From an uncultured Bacteroidota bacterium (GTDB taxonomy: Bacteria > Bacteroidota > Bacteroidia > NS11-12g > UBA955): DNA of 13,159 nt. A model generated the notes under the pieces. The model searched no databases, had not been told where the DNA came from, and worked only from the letters and a program-made list of their open reading frames with translations. Location of the stretch: NCBI GenBank assembly GCA_903953615.1, contig CAJBKH010000168.1, forward strand, positions 1-13,159, written 5' to 3'. This document shows positions 1 to 6,280 of the stretch, piece after piece. Made by a program: the position numbers and the translations under genes. Position 1 is the first letter of the stretch. The number at the start of each line of letters is the position of its first letter.

Positions 1-842
1 ATTTTTTAATGAACGGCAAGCAATACCAAATCATTGGACAAATGAGCCGTGAAAGTAGAGATGAACCTACTGATTTGAACCAATTTTACGTGAGAAATAA
101 CAGAGGTGAAAACATACAATTGAGTTCTGTGGTGAACATCGTAGAGAGCAGCAATCCTCCGCAATTATACCACTACAACCGTTTTAAATCGGCCACTGTT
201 TCGGCTTCGTTAGCACCAGGAAAAACAACAGGCGATGGGGTAAAAGCCATGCAAGACATTGGGGCTCAGTTATTAGACGAAAGTTTCACCACTTCTTTAA
301 GTGGTCCCTCGCGCGATTTTGCAGAAAGTTCTTCGAATACCATGTTCGCTTTGTTGTTGGCAGTGGTGCTCATATTTCTAGTGCTTTCTGCGCAATTCGA
401 AAGTTTTATTGATCCAATTATTATTATTTTAACAGTTCCTATGGCCTTTGCAGGGGCCTTTTTGTCGCTTTGGATAACGGGTAATACCTTTAATATATTC
501 TCGCAAATTGGTATGATCATGTTGATTGGTTTAGTAACCAAGAATGGTATTTTGATTGTTGAATTTTCTAACAAAAAAAGAGAAGAAGGCATGGATAAAA
601 TGTCGGCTTTGATAGAAGCGGCTGTTTACAGAATGCGCCCCATTTTAATGACCAGTTTAGCAACTGCTTTAGGGGCCTTGCCAATTGCGTTATCATTAGG
701 AGCAGCAGCCACTAGTAGAATTTCTTTAGGCGTTGTAATTGTGGGTGGTATTATCTTCTCCTTGATGTTAACCCTTTTCGTCATCCCTGCTATTTATTCT
801 TATCTTTCAAGTAACAAAAAATACCAAAACCATGAAGATTAA
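1..842 (+). CDS. RND/HAE1 efflux pump permease, C-terminal part (5' truncated by window)
   Basis: This is the C-terminal end of an inner-membrane, proton-driven RND exporter of the AcrB/HAE1 family. The reading frame is open to the window edge (the codons before the ATG at 9 are TTT TTA), so that ATG is an internal Met and not the start. Counting from it, residues 1-105 form the end of the periplasmic porter/docking region, which usually contains the NGKQY-type motif seen here. They are followed by hydrophobic segments at about 112-130, 135-156, 163-186, 211-232 and 238-266, matching the last transmembrane helices of the family. The cytoplasmic loop after the third of these (FSNKKREEG) and the following RMRPILMTSLAT stretch are typical HAE1 features. 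The proton-relay Asp residues would lie upstream. The stop overlaps the start of the TolC-like gene by 11 bp, so the two are co-transcribed and probably translationally coupled. The substrate cannot be deduced. Confidence 0.95.
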   Translation, partial: FLMNGKQYQIIGQMSRESRDEPTDLNQFYVRNNRGENIQLSSVVNIVESSNPPQLYHYNRFKSATVSASLAPGKTTGDGVKAMQDIGAQLLDESFTTSLSGPSRDFAESSSNTMFALLLAVVLIFLVLSAQFESFIDPIIIILTVPMAFAGAFLSLWITGNTFNIFSQIGMIMLIGLVTKNGILIVEFSNKKREEGMDKMSALIEAAVYRMRPILMTSLATALGALPIALSLGAAATSRISLGVVIVGGIIFSLMLTLFVIPAIYSYLSSNKKYQNHED

Positions 843-2127
843 ATTATTGCTATTTTTTTCGTTAACGAGTGTGGCTGTATTGGCACAAACAAGCATGGGT
901 TTAAGCAGTGCTATACAAACAGCCCTTGCGAATAATTTACAATTGCAAATTGCCCGCAACGATGCACAAATAGCACATAACAATAACCATGCGGGTAATG
1001 CAGGCATGTTGCCAACAGTCAGTATCAATGCGAGCGATAATCCTTCCATTACCGATATCAATCAAGAATTTGCGAATGGGACAACGATTATACGCAAAGG
1101 AGTTTTTAACAATACTTTAAATGCCAATATTTTGGGCACATACACCCTTTACGATGGTATGAGAATGTTTGCTACCAAACACCGATTAGAAGCATTAGAC
1201 AGAGTAGGCAATACCCAATTGCAAGCCCAAATTCAAAACACCATTAGCCGTGTGATCATGAGTTATAGCAACATTGTCCGTCAGCAACAATATTTAGCCG
1301 TTGTAAAACAATTGAATGAGTTGAGCGAGCAGCGATTAGAAATTGTGAAAGCCCGTCAAGTAGCAGGTGTGGCTAATAATACCGATGTGTATTTAGCACA
1401 AATGGATTTAGAAACTAGGAAACAAAGTTTACTATCTCAACAGGCGATTATTAAAAATGCCTACACCGATTTGAATTTAATTTTGAGCATCAAGGCCGAT
1501 AGTATGTACTTAGTGGAACCTTTTGCTTTACGCAATGCACCTTTGCAAAAAGGTGAACTCGATTCAATGTTGGTGCGCAATCCCGATTTAATGCTGGCCC
1601 ATCATCAATTGGACATAGCCGAACAAACCCAAAAAGAAATTGCTGCAGCCCGTTCACCTTTGGTGCGTTTAACAGGTGCTTATAATTATAACTTAACCCA
1701 GAGCCAAGCAGGTTTTGCTTTGTTGAATCAAAGCAATGGTCCGCAAGCGGGGATTAGCTTGTCGGTGCCGCTGTTTACTGGACATGTGAATGCACAAAAC
1801 AATGCCAATGCCAAGTTGAATGTACAAAGCAGTCAGTGGCGGGAACAATTGACCTTGCAAACGGTGCAAGCGACCTATCAACAAATATGGGAAAATTATA
1901 ACACTGCACTTGTACAGATTCAATCTGACGAGCTTGCAATCGGTACTGCTAAGCAGTACATGGATTTAATGCAATTGCGCTTTAAAAACGGTCAGAATAC
2001 CATCATCGAATTAAAAGAGGCGCAACGCAGTTATGAGGAAACTTATTACCGCTATATCAGTAATCAATACATCGCTAAATTAGCTGAAACCCAATTGTTA
2101 GGTTTAACCGGACAGTTGGTGAACTAG
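832..2127 (+). CDS. TolC-family outer-membrane efflux channel
   Basis: This is the outer-membrane channel of a tripartite RND exporter. The protein has 431 residues, the usual size for this family. Residues 1-19 form a signal peptide ending in LAQ (no lipobox Cys, so not lipid-anchored like OprM). The mature part shows the two OEP repeats: a long alpha-helical first half beginning SAIQTALANNLQLQIARND, a beta segment near residues 60-110, long helices at about 120-220, and a second repeat with a PQAGISLSVPLF beta motif near 300-312, then a C-terminal helical hairpin ending in a YRYISNQYIAKLAET segment. The start is fixed by the ATG inside the 3' end of the permease gene and the signal peptide that follows directly. 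It is the last gene of the operon and converges on the hip module with 7 bp between the stop codons. Confidence 0.95.
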   Translation: MKIKLLLFFSLTSVAVLAQTSMGLSSAIQTALANNLQLQIARNDAQIAHNNNHAGNAGMLPTVSINASDNPSITDINQEFANGTTIIRKGVFNNTLNANILGTYTLYDGMRMFATKHRLEALDRVGNTQLQAQIQNTISRVIMSYSNIVRQQQYLAVVKQLNELSEQRLEIVKARQVAGVANNTDVYLAQMDLETRKQSLLSQQAIIKNAYTDLNLILSIKADSMYLVEPFALRNAPLQKGELDSMLVRNPDLMLAHHQLDIAEQTQKEIAAARSPLVRLTGAYNYNLTQSQAGFALLNQSNGPQAGISLSVPLFTGHVNAQNNANAKLNVQSSQWREQLTLQTVQATYQQIWENYNTALVQIQSDELAIGTAKQYMDLMQLRFKNGQNTIIELKEAQRSYEETYYRYISNQYIAKLAETQLLGLTGQLVN

Positions 2128-2159
2128 TGCAGGTTTAACCCATTAATTTTTTTATTTTT
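2101..2159 (+). terminator. Possible terminator between convergent tolC-like and hipT genes
   Basis: The nearly palindromic 9-mer GGTTTAACC occurs at 2101-2109 and again at 2132-2140. The two can pair with a single central T-T mismatch. The enclosed segment can form a small inner stem (AGTT at 2114-2117 with AACT at 2122-2125). A run of seven T follows at 2147-2153 and another of five at 2155-2159. The structure overlaps both gene ends, which is plausible for a 7-bp convergent junction, but the stem is AT-rich and weak, so this is tentative. Confidence 0.3.
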
Positions 2160-3118
2160 CCTTGATAGGATTGCCAATAGTTGCGCATGGCTTTATCATT
2201 AAGATAAGAGGTTTTCACTAATATTGAAGCACGCTCAGTGCCATTCGTAATTGTGTTTAAGGCACCTTCAATTTGTTTGGGGCTCATCCCTGCCAATTGT
2301 CCCAAGGTTTTAAATTGATGCAAGATGCTACCGTTCTTTTTAGTGGGCGGCAATAAGCCATGGTCTAAAGCAAAGTCTCTATCGGCTATATGCAAACGGG
2401 TATTCAATAAATCGTATGCAGGACTCAAACGGTAATCGCCCAAGGGCGTTTCTAAAAGTGAAAAATTTTTGAAATGTGCATCGCCATTTGAGAAGAGATA
2501 ATTAAATAGCAGTAGTTTAAAAAGTTTAGGCCCTTCTATTTTATAGGCTGGCAAATGCAATTTCATTAATTCAAAAAGGTCGAAATAGCTACCTAGATAC
2601 TTGTAATGTTCGCCATGGGTGGGGGCGGTTCTGCCGGCTAAGGAGGCGAAATCATCTTGGGCCCATTTGCTACCATCTGCTTTTACATCGAAGCGTTTGG
2701 TAAGATAGGCAGGTGTTCCATCCTTGAAAAAAATGAGTGCATTTTCGGCCGTTTCAATCCCGTAAACTTGTCTTGCAATTTGCATGGTTAAATGTTCGTT
2801 GGCAGGCATTTGATCAGCATTTTTTACACCCCTTGGTATAGGTTTTAAAATATAGGTACCGCGCTCGTTGGCATTGACTAAGCGCAATTTATTTTTTTCT
2901 AATACGACCGAAAATTTGGCTTGAACACCAGAAATAGAAATGCGTTGTCGGTTTTCATCGAACAATCCCTCTGTATTAGAATTGTGCATAGGCGAGTTGT
3001 AAGGCAATACATGGTTAACGCGTTTGCCATTAAAAACCCTTTTTAAGCATAAATTGCTGTAGGTAGTATGACCTTCGGCCAAGGTGCCAGGGCAGTATTT
3101 TAACACTTTTATACTCAT
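2135..3118 (-). CDS. hipT: HipA-family Ser/Thr kinase toxin lacking the N-terminal domain (HipT-like)
   Basis: This is the kinase core of a HipA-type toxin-antitoxin system. Classical HipA phosphorylates glutamyl-tRNA synthetase, and E. coli HipT targets tryptophanyl-tRNA synthetase; the target here is unknown. At 327 residues it is shorter than HipA (about 440) because the N-terminal subdomain is encoded separately by the gene before it. Visible motifs are a Gly-rich loop ISISGVQAK with two serines (S61, S63) at the autophosphorylation site of the family; YILKP with the likely ATP-binding K92; the catalytic loop NGDAHFKN (D213, N218); and LSPAYDLL with the metal-binding D235. All residues needed for activity appear present. 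The start codon overlaps the upstream gene's stop as ATGA (3115-3118), giving translational coupling and probably balanced synthesis. It is the last gene of the module. Family membership is very secure; the assignment to the HipT subgroup rests on the split architecture and the SIS loop. Confidence 0.93.
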   Translation of the reverse strand: MSIKVLKYCPGTLAEGHTTYSNLCLKRVFNGKRVNHVLPYNSPMHNSNTEGLFDENRQRISISGVQAKFSVVLEKNKLRLVNANERGTYILKPIPRGVKNADQMPANEHLTMQIARQVYGIETAENALIFFKDGTPAYLTKRFDVKADGSKWAQDDFASLAGRTAPTHGEHYKYLGSYFDLFELMKLHLPAYKIEGPKLFKLLLFNYLFSNGDAHFKNFSLLETPLGDYRLSPAYDLLNTRLHIADRDFALDHGLLPPTKKNGSILHQFKTLGQLAGMSPKQIEGALNTITNGTERASILVKTSYLNDKAMRNYWQSYQGKIKKLMG

Positions 3119-3444
3119 TCTTCTTCTATTTTTACAATGGTGACAGCGCCTATGGTATCGACCATGGCAGTATTTAGTAGCAATCCAAAATAATCGTCTT
3201 CATCTATTCGCAGCGACTGGCATATACTCTCTTTGTTGTTGCCTTCGGGCAGCATGTTAAAGAAAAATGGGAAAAGGGAAGGTGCTACATAGGCTTTCTT
3301 TCTTTTAGGGAGGGTTAAACTAATGGCAGGTTTGCTGTTATTTGCTAACCAAGCCTCGTTGTATTTGAAACTGAAGGAGCCATTGTCAAGCTGTATTAGT
3401 AAACCCGCAGCTTCATTTTTATATAAGACTTGTGCTTGCCTCAT
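3115..3444 (-). CDS. hipS: Stand-alone HipA N-terminal domain (HipS-like)
   Basis: A 109-residue protein that corresponds to the N-terminal subdomain of HipA (Couple_hipA/HipA_N type). The pattern ends of the family are present: an early GLL.Q...G.FSF.Y...WL stretch (residues 13-33), then ISLTLPKRKKAY (41-52), and the hallmark PFFFNMLPEGNN (59-70) followed by a helical tail. In the E. coli O127 HipBST system the equivalent small protein, HipS, rather than HipB, acts as the antitoxin by blocking the kinase active site. By analogy this protein is the likely direct inhibitor of the downstream kinase, but that is inference. It overlaps the genes on both sides by ATGA quadruplets (3441-3444 and 3115-3118), so all three are translated from one message. 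Confidence 0.88.
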   Translation of the reverse strand: MRQAQVLYKNEAAGLLIQLDNGSFSFKYNEAWLANNSKPAISLTLPKRKKAYVAPSLFPFFFNMLPEGNNKESICQSLRIDEDDYFGLLLNTAMVDTIGAVTIVKIEEE

Positions 3445-3659
3445 TTAGATGATTTTGTTTTTTTAACTTGTAATTGCAACTCAAGACCTAAAACATCAGA
3501 TAGTTTTTGCAAGGTTAATAAGGTAGGATTGCCTTTGCCACTCTCAAATTGTTTGAGGGTGCGAAGTCCAACACCTGCTAGCTCTGCAAGTGTTTCTTGG
3601 TTCACTTGCATCATCTCTCTGCGTTCCTTTATGGCTTTTATTAATTCTTTAAAGTGCAT
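3441..3659 (-). CDS. hipB: HipB-like XRE/Cro helix-turn-helix regulator
   Basis: A 72-residue DNA-binding protein of the XRE/Cro class and first gene of the three-gene hip module. The helix-turn-helix lies at about residues 18-56: VNQETLAELAGVGLRTLKQFE, then the family-typical G..NPTL.TL..L.. segment. The C-terminus is basic (VKKTKSSK). In HipBA and HipBST systems this protein dimerises, binds operators upstream of its own gene and represses the module together with the kinase complex. Here three matching 18-bp candidate operators lie upstream, one of them on this gene's start codon. The start ATG (3657-3659) is preceded 20 bp upstream by an exact TAnnTTTG box. The stop overlaps the next start (ATGA). 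Confidence 0.92.
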   Translation of the reverse strand: MHFKELIKAIKERREMMQVNQETLAELAGVGLRTLKQFESGKGNPTLLTLQKLSDVLGLELQLQVKKTKSSK

Positions 3660-3670
3660 TATATGGCTCT
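3653..3670. promoter_or_regulatory. Candidate HipB operator 1 (overlaps hipB start codon)
   Basis: AGTGC at 3653-3657, eight bases, then GCTCT at 3666-3670: one mismatch from the AGTGC-N8-GCACT pattern of the two upstream sites. It covers the hipB ATG and the space just downstream of the -7 box, where bound protein would block initiation. The 12-mer AAGTGCATTATA at 3652-3663 recurs exactly at 3773-3784 in operator 3. Confidence 0.5.
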
Positions 3671-3678
3671 TTTAAATG

Positions 3679-3711
3679 CAAATATAAGCAAATATGTTTA
3701 AATTTTGCAAA
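3679..3711 (-). promoter_or_regulatory. Bacteroidota-type promoter of the hip module
   Basis: On the minus strand an exact TAnnTTTG (TATATTTG) lies at 3686-3679, and a TTTG (inside TTTTTG) lies at 3711-3708, 21 bp further upstream. This matches the -7/-33 arrangement of Bacteroidota housekeeping promoters. It sits between candidate operators 1 and 2, so both would interfere with it. Predicted leader length is roughly a dozen bases. Confidence 0.6.
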
Positions 3712-3712
3712 A

Positions 3713-3730
3713 AGTGCTGTTTAGTGCACT
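3713..3730. promoter_or_regulatory. Candidate HipB operator 2
   Basis: AGTGC (3713-3717), eight bases, GCACT (3726-3730): a perfect pair of inverted half-sites, extendable to AAAGTGC...GCACTTT (3711-3732). It abuts the -33 element of the hip promoter. Its total length of 18 bp with N8 spacing equals that of the E. coli HipB operator (TATCC-N8-GGATA), though the half-site sequence differs. Confidence 0.6.
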
Positions 3731-3773
3731 TTGTTAATAAAAAATTCAATTATGAGACTTAATTAAACTTTGA

Positions 3774-3791
3774 AGTGCATTATAACGCACT
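3774..3791. promoter_or_regulatory. Candidate HipB operator 3
   Basis: AGTGCATTATAACGCACT, an 18-bp palindrome with only one mismatched base pair (A6/C13), again AGTGC-N8-GCACT. Its centre is 61 bp from that of operator 2, which is itself 60 bp from that of operator 1. It lies in the gap between the yedK-like stop and the hip promoter. Confidence 0.6.
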
Positions 3792-3814
3792 AATTGACGT
3801 AAAAAGTTAAATTA

Positions 3815-4423
3815 TTAAACCATTTCTGCTTTTAATTCCACTTCTGGATGGGCGAAGCGTTCAATGGCTTGTCCATGCAGCCAGTCCTCTTCGTTTTGAG
3901 GTGTAAGTATTACAGGCATGCGTTGTTTGGTGTTGTGAATTTCGCGCATCAATGCATTGGCCTCTGTGGTTACAATCGTAAAAGTCTGCAAGGCCTCACC
4001 TGTTGTTTTATCTACCCATTCACTCCATAAGCCACCCAAGCAAAACAGTTCGCTTTCGGGCAGGGTGATCAAATATTTTTGTTTCTTTTTGCCTTTTTCA
4101 TCTAGCCATTGGAATTCAAAAAAACCATTCACAATCACGAGGCAGCGTTGGTTGATAATGTTGCGGAAAGAAGGTTTTTCGTGTAGGGTTTCTATTTTCG
4201 CATTCAAAGTATTTTTTTGTATGCTTTTGTCTTTGGCCCAAAAGGGAATAAGACCCCATTCTAAATCGGTGATTTCATTGGGATGTTCCGAAGTTACAAC
4301 AGGTGTGCTCGGATGCACAAAACCCAACTGCAAACCTTGTTTGTATTTCTTAAGTGATACCGGACGGTTCAATCGTTTTTCGAGATTCGAAACAGAGGTA
4401 TCAACTTGTAATGAATAGCACAT
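3815..4423 (-). CDS. yedK: SRAP domain protein (YedK/HMCES-type abasic-site shield)
   Basis: Forms a covalent thiazolidine cross-link with abasic sites in single-stranded DNA, protecting them during replication. The 202 residues comprise a single SRAP domain. The catalytic Cys2 directly follows the initiator Met (MCYSLQ), which fixes the start codon. Other active-site residues visible are N74 in the NAKIET motif (the usual NAR.E carries Arg where this has Lys76), E103 in NGFFEFQW (often GFYEW), and H163 in EIHNTKQRMPVIL. A WGLIPFWAKD segment near residue 56 is also characteristic. The gene starts 8 bp after the GNAT gene, so the two are probably co-transcribed. The older name 'SOS response-associated peptidase' reflects autoproteolytic unmasking of Cys2. 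I see no LexA-like box, and regulation is not evident. Confidence 0.95.
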   Translation of the reverse strand: MCYSLQVDTSVSNLEKRLNRPVSLKKYKQGLQLGFVHPSTPVVTSEHPNEITDLEWGLIPFWAKDKSIQKNTLNAKIETLHEKPSFRNIINQRCLVIVNGFFEFQWLDEKGKKKQKYLITLPESELFCLGGLWSEWVDKTTGEALQTFTIVTTEANALMREIHNTKQRMPVILTPQNEEDWLHGQAIERFAHPEVELKAEMV

Positions 4424-4431
4424 CGGTATAT

Positions 4432-4860
4432 TTATTCTTCAAATTTTTTCTGACAGTGAAAGCCTAAAACTTTGTACCCATTGTTTAACCAAAATTTTAA
4501 ACTTTCGCTGTTGTTCACATAACAATTTAATTCGGAAGCTACGCAACCTTGCGATTTCCCATACGCTGTAATCCATTCAAGGAGTTGCTCACCTATACCG
4601 CTACCTCTGTATTCGGGCAATACCATGACATTGTCGGGTTCTATGTGTTTGCCTACATAGTATTTGTTCAATATCCATAAACCACTCATGCCAATTAATT
4701 TGTCGGCATCATACACACCTACACATTCGTAATTGTGATTTTGCACCATGTCTGCTAAACGTTCGTTTAATAGCGTCTCCTCCATTTGAGGTGCCAATAT
4801 TTTTAGCAGTGGAATAATACTGTTAATGTTTTCTTTTTTGATAAGTTCAAAACGAAGCAT
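4432..4860 (-). CDS. GNAT-family N-acetyltransferase
   Basis: A single-domain acetyl-CoA-dependent acetyltransferase of 142 residues, the usual GNAT size. The acetyl-CoA binding motif A is clear: VMVLPEYRGSGIGEQLLEW at about residues 78-96, with R85-G-S-G-I-G90 as the pyrophosphate loop. Motif B follows as LNCYVNNSESLKFWLNNGYKVLGF (111-134), the typical N..A..FY...GF pattern with Trp in place of Tyr. The substrate (small molecule or protein N-terminus/lysine) cannot be predicted. It heads a probable two-gene unit with the SRAP gene. An exact TATATTTG -7 box ends only 5 bp before the ATG, suggesting a leaderless or nearly leaderless message. Confidence 0.9.
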   Translation of the reverse strand: MLRFELIKKENINSIIPLLKILAPQMEETLLNERLADMVQNHNYECVGVYDADKLIGMSGLWILNKYYVGKHIEPDNVMVLPEYRGSGIGEQLLEWITAYGKSQGCVASELNCYVNNSESLKFWLNNGYKVLGFHCQKKFEE

Positions 4861-4864
4861 AAAA

Positions 4865-4872
4865 CAAATATA
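4865..4872 (-). promoter_or_regulatory. -7 box (TATATTTG) of the GNAT-yedK unit
   Basis: Exact match to TAnnTTTG on the minus strand in the 42-bp gap between rlmF and the GNAT gene. Transcription would start close to position 4859, that is, at or next to the GNAT start codon. No clear -33 TTTG was identified. Confidence 0.45.
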
Positions 4873-4902
4873 AGCGAGAAAATAGAAAACTTATTTAAAA
4901 AT

Positions 4903-5868
4903 CTAAGTCCATCTTTTGGCGCGCCATTCGGCTTGCGCTTGCGGTGTTTGGAAGGTCCAGGCCACTGCGCGTATGGTCTTTTGACCTTGGGTCATTTCGA
5001 TGGTGCGAATGTCTAAAGCTTTTACTTTGCGCAGCGCTTTATAAATGCCTGCCAACTTTTCTTTTTTCGAAACCAAAGTACTGAACCATAAACATTGTTT
5101 TCCAAGGTATGCACTTTCACTTATCATGGTATCTATAAAAAGCGTTTCGCCACCGGGGCACCATAGCTCTTTGCTTTGACCACCAAAATTTAATTGACTG
5201 TGTTTGGTTTTACTTAATCCCAAATTTTTCCACTTGCGATTGGTGCCTGCCATGGCTTCTTCGGCCGAGCTGTGAAAAGGCGGATTACACATGGTTAAAT
5301 CGAAGTATTCATCGGCTTGAACCACTTGTCTAAAAACTCTGCCCGATGCCACTTGCAAACGACAGGTAATGGCACCTTTTAAATTCGGATTTTCATCAAT
5401 GATTTTTCGCGCATTGCGTATGGCGATGGCATCGATATCCGACCCTACAAATTGCCAACCATAGGTGGTGTGACCAAGCATAGGATAAATAACATTAGCA
5501 CCCGTACCAATGTCTAAAACTTTAATCTGTTCGCCAATGGGCACGCCCGCTTTATGGCCTTCGGCCAATAGATCGGCCATGTAATGGATATAATCTGCAC
5601 GCCCAGGAATAGGAGGACAGAGGTAGTTGTCTGGTAAGTCCCAATGTGCAATTAAATACATCTGTTTTAAGATGGCCTTGTTCAACATTTTTACTGCATC
5701 GGCATTGCTAAAATCGATGGTAGCTGTACCAACAGGACTTGGTATAACAAAGGGTTTAAGGGCCGGCAAGCTGGCAGTTAATGCATCGAAATCGTAGCGC
5801 GAGCGATGGAGATTGCGGGGATGCAAATCGGTTTTTACTGTGGCTGCTTTTTTTTCTTTTTTTAACAA
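4903..5868 (-). CDS. rlmF: 23S rRNA (adenine-1618-N6)-methyltransferase RlmF
   Basis: Transfers a methyl group from S-adenosylmethionine to N6 of A1618 of 23S rRNA during ribosome assembly in the cytoplasm. The protein has 321 residues, in the family range (E. coli RlmF/YbiN is about 308). The diagnostic N-terminal block LHPRNLHRSRYDF (15-27) is followed by PFV......TIDF (39-53) and HWDLPDNYLCPPIPGRADYIHY (75-96). The SAM-binding motif I is VLDIGTGAN (117-125), motif II includes GSDID (142-146), and the N6-adenine methyltransferase tetrapeptide NPPF is at 195-198. The short Lys-rich N-terminal extension before LHPRN is common. It begins 11 bp after the ABM-like gene, so the two are probably transcribed together. 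Confidence 0.96.
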   Translation of the reverse strand: MLKKEKKAATVKTDLHPRNLHRSRYDFDALTASLPALKPFVIPSPVGTATIDFSNADAVKMLNKAILKQMYLIAHWDLPDNYLCPPIPGRADYIHYMADLLAEGHKAGVPIGEQIKVLDIGTGANVIYPMLGHTTYGWQFVGSDIDAIAIRNARKIIDENPNLKGAITCRLQVASGRVFRQVVQADEYFDLTMCNPPFHSSAEEAMAGTNRKWKNLGLSKTKHSQLNFGGQSKELWCPGGETLFIDTMISESAYLGKQCLWFSTLVSKKEKLAGIYKALRKVKALDIRTIEMTQGQKTIRAVAWTFQTPQAQAEWRAKRWT

Positions 5869-5879
5869 AATAATCGTGT

Positions 5880-6215
5880 TTAATAGGTCAATGATTTGCC
5901 TTCTTTTTGTATGCGTTGTTTAGCAGTTTTCCAATCTGGAAGTGTAGCTGATTCTATGCTCAAAGTTTTTATGATCTTGGCCAATTTGGCACTTTGTTTC
6001 ATAGCTTCTAAGTGCGCTCCACTTCGGGCAAAGGTCTGCATATCTTCTTTATTATTCCATAAAGACATGGTGTAATGGGTGGTCCATAGGCCAGTTGACT
6101 TGTATTGTACCACCGCAGTGCTTTTCATTTGTTTAATGATTTGCAAAGCATTGTATGAAAGCGCGAAAAACTTCAGTGGATTTTTTAATTCTATTAGTGT
6201 AATTATCGCAATCAT
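5880..6215 (-). CDS. ABM/DUF3291-like small alpha/beta-barrel protein
   Basis: A 111-residue protein that resembles the DUF3291 / antibiotic-biosynthesis-monooxygenase-like family of dimeric alpha+beta barrels. Recognisable features are an N-terminal beta strand (MIAIITLIEL), a helix carrying FFALSYNALQIIKQM, the strand pair GLWTTHYTMSLWNNKEDMQTFA, the SGAHLEAMK stretch, and the C-terminal LPDWKTAKQRIQKEGK, which matches the LPSW..A..R....GRP end I recall from family members. Activity is unknown for most members of this family and no substrate can be named. An in-frame ATG lies 45 bp upstream (6258-6260), giving a 126-residue version. I prefer the internal start because homologues as I remember them begin at the first beta strand and the extra residues look unlike the family. 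Confidence 0.75.
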   Translation of the reverse strand: MIAIITLIELKNPLKFFALSYNALQIIKQMKSTAVVQYKSTGLWTTHYTMSLWNNKEDMQTFARSGAHLEAMKQSAKLAKIIKTLSIESATLPDWKTAKQRIQKEGKSLTY

Positions 6216-6280
6216 TTGAAATTTAAGATATACTGCAAAATAAGGTGAGAAAACCCACATAAAAGAATTATCCTTTTATT

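Noticed and set aside
3115..3444. A frameshifted (broken) full-length hipA gene
   Set aside because: The junction is a clean ATGA stop/start overlap and both parts correspond to complete domains, as in HipBST-type operons; this looks like a real gene split.
3815..4423. YedK-like gene as a functional part of the hip module
   Set aside because: It is separated by about 155 bp containing the hip promoter and candidate operators, and SRAP proteins are widespread housekeeping DNA-protection factors; adjacency alone is no evidence.
6216..6260. Fifteen-residue N-terminal extension of the ABM-like protein
   Set aside because: The family fold begins at the MIAIITL strand. The longer start cannot be excluded but adds residues that do not fit the family.
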